Assembly: GCF_002944315.1 (NCBI RefSeq) | Contig: NZ_CP024312.1 | Coordinates: 124,001 to 188,000, forward strand | Direction of reading: 5' to 3' | Source: Rhizobium sp. NXC24 | Lineage (GTDB): Bacteria > Pseudomonadota > Alphaproteobacteria > Rhizobiales > Rhizobiaceae | DNA length: 64,000 bases | Part shown: positions 9,221 to 18,625 of the stretch, one piece after another | Numbering within the stretch: position 1 is the stretch's first letter | How the letters are laid out: every line of letters starts with the position of its first letter | Program-made: the position numbers and the translations under genes | Notes under the pieces: model-generated | What the model was told of the DNA's origin: nothing | The model's input: the letters and a program-made list of their open reading frames with translations, nothing else | The model's database searches: none

Positions 9221-10843
9221 TTATTCGGTGCGCCAGAGGTCGTATGCGCTCTCCGGCAGTTGCTTGAAGGGCCGGAAGCTGATCCCCTTTACATAGCTTG
9301 CAGCCGCTACCTGGTCCTCAGGCTCGTAAAGTGGGAGGGCATAGGCCTGATCGAGAATGGCGAAGCGCTGCAGCTTCGAATACAGATCGAAGCGCTTCTT
9401 CTGGTCCAGCGTCGAAGCAGCGTCATTCAGCCACTGCAGCAGTTCCGGTGCAAAGGCGCGGCTATAGTTGATGGTGCCGCCCTTATCGATGGGCAGGTAG
9501 TGGTATTCGATGTCGATCGCATCTGTGGGCGTGTTGGAGTTGGCGATCGAGCCAAATTGGCCGGTCTTGCGTCGATCGGTATAGGTGCCCGCATCCACGA
9601 AGACGATTTTGAGATCGATCCCGGCGTTCTGTCGTGCTTGCGCCTGCAAAGCCTGCAGCAGAACGTCACGCTGATCGCGCACGGTCGCTTGCGCCTGGAT
9701 GACTTCGATGGTCAGCCGCTTACCGTCCTTGGTTCGAATGCCGTCTGCTTCGCGTGCTGTCCAGCCGGCTTCGTCAAGCAACGCGTTTGCGGCCTTCGGA
9801 TCGGGGCCATAGGTCGCTTCGATGCTCTTGTCGTAAAATTGCGGGTCGATCGGCGATGTTATGCCCCATGCCCGGGTGCGTTCGCCGCGATAGACCGCTT
9901 TCAGAACCGCATCGACGTCGATGGCGGCGATCAGAGCCTTGCGCACCTTTATATCTTGGGTCGGTCCCCAGGTGACATTGAGGAAAAGCGAATAGGGCGT
10001 GCCTGTATTGAGCGCCGTCTGATAACTGAAATCCGGATTGTCCTTGAAGAGGCTGGCATCGTTGCCGGCGATCCCCTCGATCACGTCGACCTGTCCGGAC
10101 GAAAGCGCTCCCGTTCGCACGGAGGATTCGGACAGGAAGCGATAGGTCACTTCATCCAGATGGGCCGGTCCCTGATGGGCGGCTGTCTTGGGCGCCCAGT
10201 GGTAGGCCGCATTCTTGACGAACTGGATGTCTTGTCCCTTGGCATAGCGCTTGAGGATGAAGGGACCGGTTCCCGCGATCTCGGGGCCGCCGGATTTCAG
10301 TTGCGTCGACGCAAAGGCTGACGGTGAGAGGATTTCCAGGCTCGCGGCGTAGTCGAGAAAGGGCGCATAGACCTGGTTCAACGTAAAGGAGACTGTGTAG
10401 TCGTCCAAGGCTTTCGCCTCGACGATGCGGGAGACCGGACCCGCGCTCACGCTGCCGCTATAAGCCGGATCCTTGAGCTTGGTGAAATTGGTGATGACGG
10501 CCTGGGCATCGAATTTCTGATCGTCGGTGAAGGTCACATCGTCACGAAGCTTGAATGTATACGTCTTGTCGTCGTCGGAGATCTTATATTCCGTTGCCAG
10601 CCAGGGAACGTAGCCGCCATCGGCCGTGCGAGCCAGCAATGATTCGTAGGCGTTGCGCAAGAGCAGCTTGGTCTTGTCCTGCCCGTTGAGCTGCGGATTG
10701 AGCGTGGCCGGTTCCGTCTCGACGCCCCAGGTCAGTTTACCGCCGCTGACCGGCGTGCCATCCGCAGCAACGGAAAGGCTAGGCAGCGCGGAGGTTACGA
10801 GCACGGCGACGGTCAGGCTAAGAAAATGTCTGCGAATAAGCAT
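9221..10843 (-). CDS. ABC importer solute-binding protein, family 5 (second system)
   Basis: 540-residue periplasmic binding protein. The chosen ATG at 10843 has a strong AAGGAGAT seven bases upstream and begins a clear signal peptide (MLIRRHFLSLTVAVLVTSA, cleavage after SVAA). The body has the family 5 pattern: GGKLTWGVETEPATLNPQ, YESLLART, TFKLRDDVTFTD, and a C-terminal NYSRAFAPELLQWL. It likely hands a peptide-like or other small amphipathic ligand to the permeases encoded just downstream. A longer frame to 10897 is rejected because it would bury the signal peptide. Confidence 0.93.
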   Translation of the reverse strand: MLIRRHFLSLTVAVLVTSALPSLSVAADGTPVSGGKLTWGVETEPATLNPQLNGQDKTKLLLRNAYESLLARTADGGYVPWLATEYKISDDDKTYTFKLRDDVTFTDDQKFDAQAVITNFTKLKDPAYSGSVSAGPVSRIVEAKALDDYTVSFTLNQVYAPFLDYAASLEILSPSAFASTQLKSGGPEIAGTGPFILKRYAKGQDIQFVKNAAYHWAPKTAAHQGPAHLDEVTYRFLSESSVRTGALSSGQVDVIEGIAGNDASLFKDNPDFSYQTALNTGTPYSLFLNVTWGPTQDIKVRKALIAAIDVDAVLKAVYRGERTRAWGITSPIDPQFYDKSIEATYGPDPKAANALLDEAGWTAREADGIRTKDGKRLTIEVIQAQATVRDQRDVLLQALQAQARQNAGIDLKIVFVDAGTYTDRRKTGQFGSIANSNTPTDAIDIEYHYLPIDKGGTINYSRAFAPELLQWLNDAASTLDQKKRFDLYSKLQRFAILDQAYALPLYEPEDQVAAASYVKGISFRPFKQLPESAYDLWRTE

Positions 10844-10886
10844 TGATGGATATCTCCTTGTAAAAGTCTGTGAGCGGTCGAGCCAA

Positions 10887-11888
10887 TCAGGCTGCAACCG
10901 CGTCGCGTGCGCTGGCCAAGAGTTCGATGGTTTTCAGACGATGAGCACCTTCGGAAAGAGGGCAGTCGATGACGAACTCATCGATGCCGAATCTCCTGTG
11001 CAAGCGGTGCAGCTCCCCATGAACGTCGGCGGGCGCTCCGCGAATGACACGCGGGCTTCTCTCTTCGATACGATAGTCGGTTGCGCCGGCCTGGCGGACA
11101 TATTCCAAAGCCTGTTCGCGGCTGCCGACATTGACGCCTTGTCCATCCTTGATCTCGAGGCGGAAGCGGCGTGTGTCGCCCAAAAGGCTTTCGGCGAGGG
11201 AGGCCGTCTGCGCCGTTACGACGCTGATAGCGAGTAGCGCAGTCTTGCCGCCCGCCTGCCGATAGGCCGAAAGCGATTGCGAAATCGCTTCGTCGTCCCC
11301 GTGAATGTGGCCTGCATAAACATAGTTCCAGCCTAGATGAGCAGCCAATTTCGCGCTTTCCGGACTTGCGCCGAGCAGGAAGCGACCTGGCGGCAGGTCG
11401 GGCGCTGGAAAGGCGGCGAGGTCATCAGTAGTGCGTTCAATATCCTGTTCATGGCGCAAGAAGCCATCCAGCTCGGCCAACTGCGCTTCGAACGTTAGTT
11501 TGCGCGCGGGATCATAGGCTTTCTGGAGAGCACCGGTTGAGAGCGGAAGGCCGCCCGGCGCCTTGCCAACTCCAAGATCGACGCGTCCTGGTGCGAGAGC
11601 CGAAAGGAGATTGAAGTTTTCCGCAACCTTGTATGCGCTGTAGTGCTGCAGCATCACTCCGCCGGAGCCAATATGGATGCGGTGCGTATGCGCTAGCAGA
11701 AAGCCAATCAATACTTCGGGGGAAGAGCTTGCGAGTTTGGCGGAGTTGTGGTGCTCCGCTACCCAGAAGCGCCGGTAGCCCAGCTCTTCGGCGCGTTTGG
11801 CGAGCGCCAAACTGCGCTGCAACGCTTGCGATGCACGCTCGGGTCCATCAATCGGGCTCTTGTCGAGAAAACTCAGGGCGTAAGACAT
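10887..11888 (-). CDS. Luciferase-like monooxygenase, MsnO8 type
   Basis: 333 residues; the start is an ATG at 11888. The N-terminal pattern (SFLDKSPI, then RAEELGYRRFWVAEHHN, IGSGGVMLQHYSAYKVAE, GRVDLGVGKAPGG) is characteristic of the single-component-like LLM subgroup annotated as MsnO8. It sits first in the minus-strand operon, 43 bases upstream of the binding-protein gene, so it is probably co-transcribed with the importer. Role inferred as oxidation of the imported compound; substrate unknown. Confidence 0.88.
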   Translation of the reverse strand: MSYALSFLDKSPIDGPERASQALQRSLALAKRAEELGYRRFWVAEHHNSAKLASSSPEVLIGFLLAHTHRIHIGSGGVMLQHYSAYKVAENFNLLSALAPGRVDLGVGKAPGGLPLSTGALQKAYDPARKLTFEAQLAELDGFLRHEQDIERTTDDLAAFPAPDLPPGRFLLGASPESAKLAAHLGWNYVYAGHIHGDDEAISQSLSAYRQAGGKTALLAISVVTAQTASLAESLLGDTRRFRLEIKDGQGVNVGSREQALEYVRQAGATDYRIEERSPRVIRGAPADVHGELHRLHRRFGIDEFVIDCPLSEGAHRLKTIELLASARDAVAA

Positions 11889-12133
11889 CCGTCCTCTTGG
11901 CGGTTGGCGGCAATATCAATCTTCATAATCTATATTTTTAATGGATTACTAAATCGAGCAATGATGTTTCAATCGTCGACTGCACAATAAAAGATCATGC
12001 CGTGCGAAGCCCTCCGGCAATCATGCATCCTAAGAGCGTGAAGCACTGAGCGGCATCGAGAGGGCGACGGGACGGGTATCCCGATTACGCGCTATCTCCA
12101 GACAGCCTTCAGGTACCATTTGGAGGCGCTCCC
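11889..12133. promoter_or_regulatory. Divergent intergenic region
   Basis: 245 bases separate the divergent LLM/ABC operon (minus) and the acetyltransferase/LLM genes (plus). It is clearly more AT-rich around 11915-11995 than the flanking genes and must hold both promoters. No specific operator or riboswitch fold was recognised. Confidence 0.5.
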
Positions 12134-12760
12134 ATGACCGATATCATTGTCCGTTCTTCTCTCCTGGAGCCGGCGGCTCAGCCGCTGATCGAAGGGCTGG
12201 TGAGCGAATATGACGGCAGGTACGGCGCTGCGAGCCGGCCGGGTGGAGCGCGCACGGAAATCCTGCGCTATCCCGTCACGTTATTCTCTCCGCCGCTTGG
12301 CGATTTTCTGCTTCTGCAGCGCGATGGCGAGACGATCGCCGGTGGCGCCTTCATGAGCCACGATGACGAAACGGCTGAACTCAAGCGCATATGGACACAT
12401 CCGACGCTGCGCCGTCAGGGGCTTGCTCGACGAATCGTAGTCGCACTTGAGGAAAGCGCTGCGGAGCTCGGCTACACCCGTGCCTATCTGTCGACCGGTT
12501 TCCGTCAGCCGGAGGCTGTCGCGCTCTATGTTTCGCTCGGCTATCGCCCGCTTTTCGATGTGACTGCGGATCCCGTCTATTACCGCTCCCTGCCGTTTGA
12601 AAAGCCGATCGGCGCAAAGGCAGGCAAGATCGGTTCGACACCGATCTATCCGCCCGCGGCCACTTTCGAGGAGGCGACGGCGCGCGTGTCTGCGCTGAAA
12701 GCCGCACAGGAACAGAAGATCACCGCGCGTCTGGCGACGTACGAGATCTCTGCTGCCTGA
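12134..12760 (+). CDS. GNAT-family N-acetyltransferase
   Basis: 208-residue cytosolic acetyltransferase. The acetyl-CoA binding motif A is visible as IWTHPTLRRQGLARRIVVALEE (first part near residue 85, R-x-x-G-L-A pattern), followed by the family's ALYVSLGYRP motif B near residue 135. A C-terminal extension of about 50 residues is rich in alanine and lysine. The gene precedes two LLM monooxygenases on the same strand, a pairing often seen in organosulfur or amino-acid derivative pathways. Acceptor substrate unknown. Confidence 0.88.
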   Translation: MTDIIVRSSLLEPAAQPLIEGLVSEYDGRYGAASRPGGARTEILRYPVTLFSPPLGDFLLLQRDGETIAGGAFMSHDDETAELKRIWTHPTLRRQGLARRIVVALEESAAELGYTRAYLSTGFRQPEAVALYVSLGYRPLFDVTADPVYYRSLPFEKPIGAKAGKIGSTPIYPPAATFEEATARVSALKAAQEQKITARLATYEISAA

Positions 12761-12852
12761 GGCCCTCAAAAACCGGAGATGCGATCGCCCCATCCAAAGC
12801 GAAGCGCCGGGACGGTAGTCTGCTTTTAAATCGTGACAAGACAGGAGTTTAC

Positions 12853-13860
12853 ATGACCACTATCGCAATTGGCCTGACTGTCGGCGTCGGGTTTGATGTC
12901 GCCGCACGTTCCGGCAACAGGCGCGAAGACCAGCGCGATCATTGGCAAGCCCTCATCGCGCAGATAGACGAGGCTGTCGATTTTGTGACGCTCGATGATG
13001 GATTCGCACACGCCGAGGGCGATGGTCTGGATGCCGTGCTGCTTGCCAATTGGCTTGCGCCGCGCAGCCGCAATATTGGCATCATCGCCGGCGCACCCGT
13101 CAGTTTCCTGGAACCATTTCACGTCTCGACTGCAATCGCGACCTTGGACTTCGTCAGCGGCGGCAGGGCAGGGTTGCTTGTGCAGCAATATCGTGGAGCC
13201 CAGGCAGCACAAGCCAAGCATGCGCTCGGCGAACTTGGTGGCTTCCCGCCGGCGCAATCCACGGCTTTGGATCAGGACATACGCGATGCGATCGAGGTCA
13301 TCCGGCTTCTATGGGATAGCTGGGAAGACGGAACGATCATCCGCGACAAGGAGAGCCAGCGCTTTCTCGATGGCTCCAAGCTGCATTACGTCAATTTCAA
13401 AGGGACGGGATTCGATATTCTCGGCCCCTCCATTACGCCGCGGCCGCCGCAAGGTCAGCCTGTGATTGCTGTGACCTATCGCCAGGACGAAGATCTTCTC
13501 GCCGCGACGGCGGCTGATATCGTCTTTCTGCGCCTGGCGGCAACGAGCATCGGAGATGCGGCTGAAAGGATCCGCAGCTTTGCCAGCAGCAAGACAGGAG
13601 CCTTTATTGCCGACGTCACCCTTGAGGCCGGGAGGCACACAACTGCTGAACTGGTGGCGCAATTCGCCGGGCTGGCCCGATCGGGCATCAACGGTATTCG
13701 CCTGTTGCTCGCCGATCCGGCAGAGCAAGTGGCTTATCTCGGCAGCGAGCTTTTGCCTGCATTGAGAGCGGCCTTTCCAGTCCGCGCCGCAGCCGGCGGC
13801 TCGCTTCGAGATCGGTTTGGCCTGCCCCTAGCGGCCAATCGGTTTACGGCGGCGGCGTGA
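12853..13860 (+). CDS. Luciferase-like flavin-dependent oxidoreductase, short form
   Basis: 335 residues, ATG at 12853 preceded by ACAGGAG. It shows the LLM-fold pattern: LDDGFAH, FHVSTAIATLDFVSGGRAGLLVQ, and TPRPPQGQPVIAV. It is shorter than the NtaA-type enzymes and starts with a divergent N-terminus. It lies 18 bases upstream of a longer LLM enzyme and is very likely in one operon with it, perhaps acting on successive intermediates. Catalytic competence is assumed from the fold. Confidence 0.85.
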   Translation: MTTIAIGLTVGVGFDVAARSGNRREDQRDHWQALIAQIDEAVDFVTLDDGFAHAEGDGLDAVLLANWLAPRSRNIGIIAGAPVSFLEPFHVSTAIATLDFVSGGRAGLLVQQYRGAQAAQAKHALGELGGFPPAQSTALDQDIRDAIEVIRLLWDSWEDGTIIRDKESQRFLDGSKLHYVNFKGTGFDILGPSITPRPPQGQPVIAVTYRQDEDLLAATAADIVFLRLAATSIGDAAERIRSFASSKTGAFIADVTLEAGRHTTAELVAQFAGLARSGINGIRLLLADPAEQVAYLGSELLPALRAAFPVRAAAGGSLRDRFGLPLAANRFTAAA

Positions 13861-13878
13861 GTTTCAAGGGAGCAGTCC

Positions 13879-15192
13879 ATGGCTAAAAAGCAGGTCATTC
13901 TCGGCGCGCAGTTTCCGGGCGTCAACAATTTCACCGTCTGGAGCGATCCGGCGGCAGGAAGCCAGATCGAATTTTCATCGTTCCGACATTTCGCCGAAAC
14001 TGTGGAGCGCGGCAAATTCGATTTCATCTTCCTGGCCGAGGGGCTGCGTATCCGCGAGCAGAAAGGCCGATTTCATGAGCTGGACGTTGCCGGCCGACCG
14101 AATACGCTGGCGATTCTGACGGCGCTTGCATCCATTACCGAGCATGTCGGCTTGATCGGTACCCTGACGACGACCTTCAACGAACCTTACGCGCTCGCCC
14201 GCCAATTGGCGACGCTCGATATATTGTCCGGCGGCCGGGCTGGTTGGAACGTTGTCACCTCGCCGGGCGCCTTTACCGGCGCGAACTTCCGCCGCGGCGA
14301 TCACCTGCCGCATGGCGAACGCTACGAACGCGCGCGCGAGTTCATCGAAGCGGCATGGGCGATATGGAGGGGTGGCGAGTTTTCGGTTCGCTCCAGACAC
14401 TTCGACATTGCCGGACGGTCGGGGCTCGCGCCCTTGCCGCAAGGCGCTCCGGTGATCGCCCAAGCCGGCGATTCGAATGAAGGTAGGGAATTGGCTGCCA
14501 GTCATGCGGACCTCATCTATTCGCGCCACGGCTCACTGGAAGCGGGTCAGGCCTTCTACGCGGATGTGAAAAAGCGTCTGGCGAAATACGGCCGCAGCGC
14601 GGACGCTCTTAAAATCCTCCCCGGGGCTCACTTCGTAATCGGTGATACGAAGAAGGATGCGGAGGAAAAACTGAACGCGATCCGCCTCCAGCAGGTCAGC
14701 CCGAAGAATGCGATCGTGTTTCTGGAACAAGTCTGGAACCGCGACCTATCGAGCTACGATCCGGACGGGCCGTTGCCGGAGATCGAACCCAATGTTTCCG
14801 ATTCGCGCCTCGCCCAGGGGCGGGCGAGCAATCAGGATATCAAGGGCCGGCTAGAGACGGCGCGCCTTTGGCGTGAAATTGCCGATCGTGATCGTCTTAG
14901 CATTCGCCAATTGGCCATTCGTGTCACCGCGCGCCAGCATTTTGTCGGAACACCGGATGGCATTGCGGACGAGATCAATCGCCATGTGCAGGCAGACGCG
15001 GCCGATGGATTCGTCTTTGCGCCTCATTTGACCCCCGGCGGCTTTGACGAATTCGTGGAAAAAGTCGTGCCGCTTTTGCAGGAGCGGGGGGTCTATCGTA
15101 CCGAGTACGGAGAAGAGACACTCCGTGTCAACCTCGGCTTGCCTAAACAGTTGCCAGCGGCTGCCTTATCAGGCTTGGCGGCAGTGCTATGA
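13879..15192 (+). CDS. Luciferase-like monooxygenase, NtaA/SnaA/DmoA group
   Basis: 437 residues. It has LGAQFPGVNNFTVW at the N-terminus, FDFIFLAEGLR, TLTTTFNEPYALARQ, LDILSGGRAGWNVVTSP and LPQGAPVIAQAGDS, all diagnostic of two-component FMNH2-dependent monooxygenases such as nitrilotriacetate or dimethyl sulfide monooxygenase. It resembles the enzyme at 4241-5566 but is not a close duplicate. Last gene of the plus-strand unit. Substrate unknown; an FMN reductase must come from elsewhere. Confidence 0.9.
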   Translation: MAKKQVILGAQFPGVNNFTVWSDPAAGSQIEFSSFRHFAETVERGKFDFIFLAEGLRIREQKGRFHELDVAGRPNTLAILTALASITEHVGLIGTLTTTFNEPYALARQLATLDILSGGRAGWNVVTSPGAFTGANFRRGDHLPHGERYERAREFIEAAWAIWRGGEFSVRSRHFDIAGRSGLAPLPQGAPVIAQAGDSNEGRELAASHADLIYSRHGSLEAGQAFYADVKKRLAKYGRSADALKILPGAHFVIGDTKKDAEEKLNAIRLQQVSPKNAIVFLEQVWNRDLSSYDPDGPLPEIEPNVSDSRLAQGRASNQDIKGRLETARLWREIADRDRLSIRQLAIRVTARQHFVGTPDGIADEINRHVQADAADGFVFAPHLTPGGFDEFVEKVVPLLQERGVYRTEYGEETLRVNLGLPKQLPAAALSGLAAVL

Positions 15193-15354
15193 AAGATGGC
15201 GCTCTCGCAGACGCTTGCCGGGTAACCTCGAGCCGACCGCATCACAGAGGGTTTCAGCGGGCAAACTCGGCGGGGAGTCGAACATTGGCTAGCCATGGGC
15301 GGAGGTAGGCGGGTGGTTCGACGAAGCGCCGCAGCCGTGGCAGGCCAATCCCAG

Positions 15355-16074
15355 ATGGATCTGACGGATGAATTGGTAACTCTAAGCTTGCGAGACGAGA
15401 TCGACCCAGGCCCCGACCCGCTGCGCATACCGATCACGGACGGGGAACTGGAAGCAATCGCCGAGCGGCTGGACCAGGAATCGCAAGGCGATGCGCTTTG
15501 GGTATTCGCCTACGGCTCGCTGATCTGGAAGCCTGATTTCGATGCAGTGGAAGCACGTGTCGGAACAGTCAAGGATTGGCATCGCTCGTTCTGTCTTCGA
15601 ATGACGCGATGGCGAGGATCGCTGACGCAGCCGGGGCTCATGCTTGCATAGAAGCGAGGTGGGTACTGCAAGGCCGTCGCGTTCAGATTGGATGACGGTG
15701 ATCGCCTGGGCCAGATTCGGCGGATGCTTCGCCGTGAAATCGGCACCCTCGAAGACTCGTCCACCATAAAGTGGATCCGCGTACAGACCGAGCAAGGTCC
15801 TGTGCGTGCTTTGGTCTTCTGGGCGGATCCAAAGGGAGGGCATGTTGCTTCCAAACTGTCACTGGAAGCGGTAGCAGGCATATTGGCAAGGGCGTGCGGT
15901 GCCAGAGGGTCATGCGCCGAATATCTCTATTTGACGGTCAAACATCTCGAGGCCTGGGGAATTCGGGACCTCAACCTGTGGAGACTTCAGAAGCTCGTTG
16001 CCAGTGAGCTTAGGGCTATCCACGAATTGGAAAGCGTGACAGACCGTGTCCGCCTTGTGAGTGGAAGCGCATAG
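15355..16074 (+). pseudogene. ChaC-like gamma-glutamylcyclotransferase broken by in-frame TAG
   Basis: Two open frames in the same phase join into one ChaC-family protein. The first half contains the signature WVFAYGSLIWKPDFD and ends ...PGLMLA at a TAG (15649-15651). The second half continues without a shift (GGYCKAVAFRLDD, then CAEYLYLTVKHLEAWGI) to TGA-side stop at 16074. ChaC enzymes degrade glutathione to 5-oxoproline and Cys-Gly. In relatives the stretch after PGLMLAL is continuous, so the amber probably replaces a leucine codon. The start is uncertain (ATG 15355 chosen; open frame from 15295). Broken gene, recent lesion, or assembly error. Confidence 0.75.
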
Positions 16075-16708
16075 GACGAAACTGGCATTTCCTGGCGACG
16101 GGATCATCGCATTTGGATCGGAGATGCACCTGCCCTAGATCAGATGAACAGGGGACATCGCCAATTCCCCCGCCCATCGGGATGCGGGACAAGCGACGAT
16201 CTCGCATGCCGTTGTTGTGGGCTTCTGCTTTTCCGTGATCGCAACGTCTGCAAGCTCGTCGAATTGCTTCCTGAAACGGCATTCATCGCCATTGTCGGCG
16301 ACGATCCGGCTTCGTCCCGCAACGGCTTATCGCACCGAGCTTTATCTGCATAGCTTGAATGTGCCTGCCGGACGCATGGCCTATCTTCGGACCGCCCGGA
16401 TGCTGGTGTCGAAGGGGTGCGTGAGCAGCCATCATTGGGGGAGACTTCGCCTCCAGACCGCCTTAGTCGCGCAGTAGCGGAAGCAGTTGATTGCCCTGGC
16501 GCTTGATCTCGGATGCGTCAGGTAAGTATTGCCGCAATTTGTCAATAGAAACCCATCGCCTGATGCTCGGAAAGCAGCGGGTCGCCAGTTCGAGCTTGTT
16601 CAAATGCAAAAAGTGACTGTGAAATGCCGGGGCCGGCGGATCGTTTCCCTTTTAAGAGCGAAGTATGAACAACTGCAGGCAGAGGTAATTCAGGGTTATC
16701 GGCCAAAC
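16075..16708. other. Intergenic stretch, no gene recognised
   Basis: About 630 bases between the ChaC remnant and the LysR gene. Short open frames exist in all phases (for example 16217-16477 plus) but none has a recognisable family pattern or convincing ribosome binding site. It may hold a decayed gene. Confidence 0.4.
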
Positions 16709-17644
16709 TTAGCCATAAGAAGAAACAAGCCGTGCCACCTGAGAACGCATCCATCGGTTGGCGGGATCATTGTCGCCTGCCGCCGACCAGACCATCGATA
16801 TCGGGCTCACCGTCAAATCGAGGGGAACTTCGGCCATCGCCAAGCCGAACAGACCGGCATACCGCTTCACAATTCTGGTCGGCAGGGTGGCGATCAGGGG
16901 CGCTTCGAGGACGGCGGTCAGCACTGTGAGGAATTCCGGCGCTGCCACAGACACGTCGAGCCGCACGTTGATCCGCTTCAACGCATCATCAATGCAGCCT
17001 TCGATGGCATCCTTCTGGGAAACCAGGGCATGCTTCAGGCCGAGATAGCTGTCGCGGTCCAAAGTTTCGGGAAGATCAAGAAGCTTCGGATTGTAGCAAC
17101 ACATCAGCGATTGCTCGAACAGCAGGCTCCGCCGGTGTCTGTTGTTGCCGTCATCGTAGCAGCCGACGCCAAGGTCGATGACATTGTCGTCCAAAAGCTT
17201 ATGGACCAGCTCGGGGTTGACCGCTCGCGCAAGCACTCTGATACCGGGGGCCATCTCATTCAACATAGCGGCGAGACGCGGCACGAGCAGCACCTCAAGC
17301 TCGCTGGAAAAGCCGATGCGGAATATCTGCTCGGCCTCGTCCGGCTCGAAGGTCGCAGGCGTTACGATCGCCAGCTGCGTGCGACTGAGTATGTGCTCCA
17401 CGGCTTCGGCGAAGCGCAGCGCCCGATGGGTCGGCTGCATGACCTGACCGACACGTACGAACAGCTCGTCTTGAAGCAGGGTCCGGAGAGTGCCGAGATT
17501 GTGGCTCATGGCGGGCTGCTGGATTTTCAGCCGGACAGCCGCCTTCGTCACGCTACGCTCCTTCATGAGCGCATCGAAGGCGACGAGCAGGTTGAGGTCG
17601 AAAGACCACAAATTGAAATGATCGATGGAGACAATTTCATTCAT
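16709..17644 (-). CDS. LysR-family transcriptional regulator
   Basis: 311 residues. The N-terminal winged helix-turn-helix is plain (DLNLLVAFDALMKERSVTKAAVRLKIQQPAMSH, in pieces around residues 15-50), followed by a type 2 periplasmic-binding-like effector domain. It is transcribed divergently from the metallo-hydrolase gene with an 87-base spacer, the classic arrangement for a LysR activator of the neighbouring catabolic genes. The NodD-like wording NLNLL...DALM is shared with several rhizobial LysR groups; no claim of NodD identity is made. Confidence 0.9.
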   Translation of the reverse strand: MNEIVSIDHFNLWSFDLNLLVAFDALMKERSVTKAAVRLKIQQPAMSHNLGTLRTLLQDELFVRVGQVMQPTHRALRFAEAVEHILSRTQLAIVTPATFEPDEAEQIFRIGFSSELEVLLVPRLAAMLNEMAPGIRVLARAVNPELVHKLLDDNVIDLGVGCYDDGNNRHRRSLLFEQSLMCCYNPKLLDLPETLDRDSYLGLKHALVSQKDAIEGCIDDALKRINVRLDVSVAAPEFLTVLTAVLEAPLIATLPTRIVKRYAGLFGLAMAEVPLDLTVSPISMVWSAAGDNDPANRWMRSQVARLVSSYG

Positions 17645-17731
17645 CGATTTGATCGTTGCATAAATTCTCCCTACTGTCCATAGCCATCAGACAGCGCTGT
17701 CCCGGTCCAGTTCAACTCGAAAGGAAATTCC
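17645..17731. promoter_or_regulatory. Divergent LysR / hydrolase promoter region
   Basis: 87-base spacer between the divergent LysR regulator and metallo-hydrolase. By family precedent the regulator should bind here, at an interrupted T-N11-A site, and control both genes. I could not fix the exact box by eye. Confidence 0.45.
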
Positions 17732-18625
17732 ATGAGCGATCTTGGAAAGGAATATCGTATTGCCGGCGTGACGGTCAGAAAGATGCAGGAGCAGTATCTG
17801 CACAGCGTTCCGCCCTCATTTCTCTTCCCGACTGCCGGATCCGAGGAGATCAAGGCGATCGAGCCGCGTCTTTCCGCCGTCGATATGGAAGAGGGCCGCG
17901 ATGCCCTTGTGATGAGCATCCACAGCTGGCTTGTCAGGACGCCCCATCACGTCATCCTCATCGATACGGGTTCGGGTAACGATAAGGAGAGACCGCGCAA
18001 TCTCGCCTTCCATCAGCAGACCATTCCGTTTCTCGACAGGTTGCGCCAGGCAGGTGTCGAGCCCGAAGATGTCGACTTTGTCATAAATACCCACCTCCAC
18101 GTCGATCATTCCGGCTGGAATACCGTGCTTCAGGACGGACGATGGATCCCGACTTTCAAAAACGCCCGCTACGTCTTTCCACGCGCCGAGCAGGAATATT
18201 ACGCGTCGACGGCGAGTCACAACGATGTCAACACTCCCAGCCTCGGCGTCTATGAAGACAGCGTAAGGCCGGTGATCGAGGCGGGGCTTGCCGATTTCAT
18301 CGACAGCGCAGGCGGTCCTTTCCTCGATCGATTCATCTTCTTGCCGACGCCTGGGCACAGCATCGGCCATATGTCCGTTATGCTGGAGGCGGACAATGAA
18401 GCGGCAATCTTCGCCGGCGATGTCATGCACCATCCGATCCAGGTGGAACAGCCCGACATCAACACGGTCTTCTGCGAATTCCTGGATCAGGCTGCCCAGT
18501 CCAGACGGCGCGTCCTCGAACTCGCAGCTGATAGTCGCGCCATGTACTTCTCCACGCATTTCCCCGGTTCGTCTGCTGGTTATGTCACCCGCGACGGCGA
18601 AAAATTCAGGTGGTCCTATGTCTAA
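17732..18625 (+). CDS. Metallo-beta-lactamase-fold hydrolase
   Basis: 297 residues. The metal-binding motif HLHVDHSGWN (residues about 119-128) gives the H-x-H-x-D-H signature, with further ligands in PGHSIGHMSV and GDVMHHP. This pattern groups with quorum-quenching lactonase-like and related hydrolases of the superfamily, but the true substrate could be another lactone or ester. The stop overlaps the start of the alpha/beta hydrolase by eight bases, so the two are co-translated. Likely under control of the divergent LysR protein. Confidence 0.9.
   Translation: MSDLGKEYRIAGVTVRKMQEQYLHSVPPSFLFPTAGSEEIKAIEPRLSAVDMEEGRDALVMSIHSWLVRTPHHVILIDTGSGNDKERPRNLAFHQQTIPFLDRLRQAGVEPEDVDFVINTHLHVDHSGWNTVLQDGRWIPTFKNARYVFPRAEQEYYASTASHNDVNTPSLGVYEDSVRPVIEAGLADFIDSAGGPFLDRFIFLPTPGHSIGHMSVMLEADNEAAIFAGDVMHHPIQVEQPDINTVFCEFLDQAAQSRRRVLELAADSRAMYFSTHFPGSSAGYVTRDGEKFRWSYV

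Noticed and set aside
9260..10321. 353-codon plus-strand open frame
   Set aside because: Antisense shadow of the solute-binding protein; composition is typical of the complement of a GC-rich gene.
16144..16477. Two overlapping plus frames in the gap after the ChaC relic
   Set aside because: No recognisable family, no good start, and phases disagree; not supportable as a gene.
16529..17683. 384-codon plus-strand open frame over the LysR gene
   Set aside because: Shadow of the LysR regulator, whose helix-turn-helix on the other strand is unmistakable.
18288..18617. N-terminal extension of the alpha/beta hydrolase frame
   Set aside because: It lies wholly within the metallo-hydrolase gene in another phase; the ATG at 18618 is the natural coupled start.
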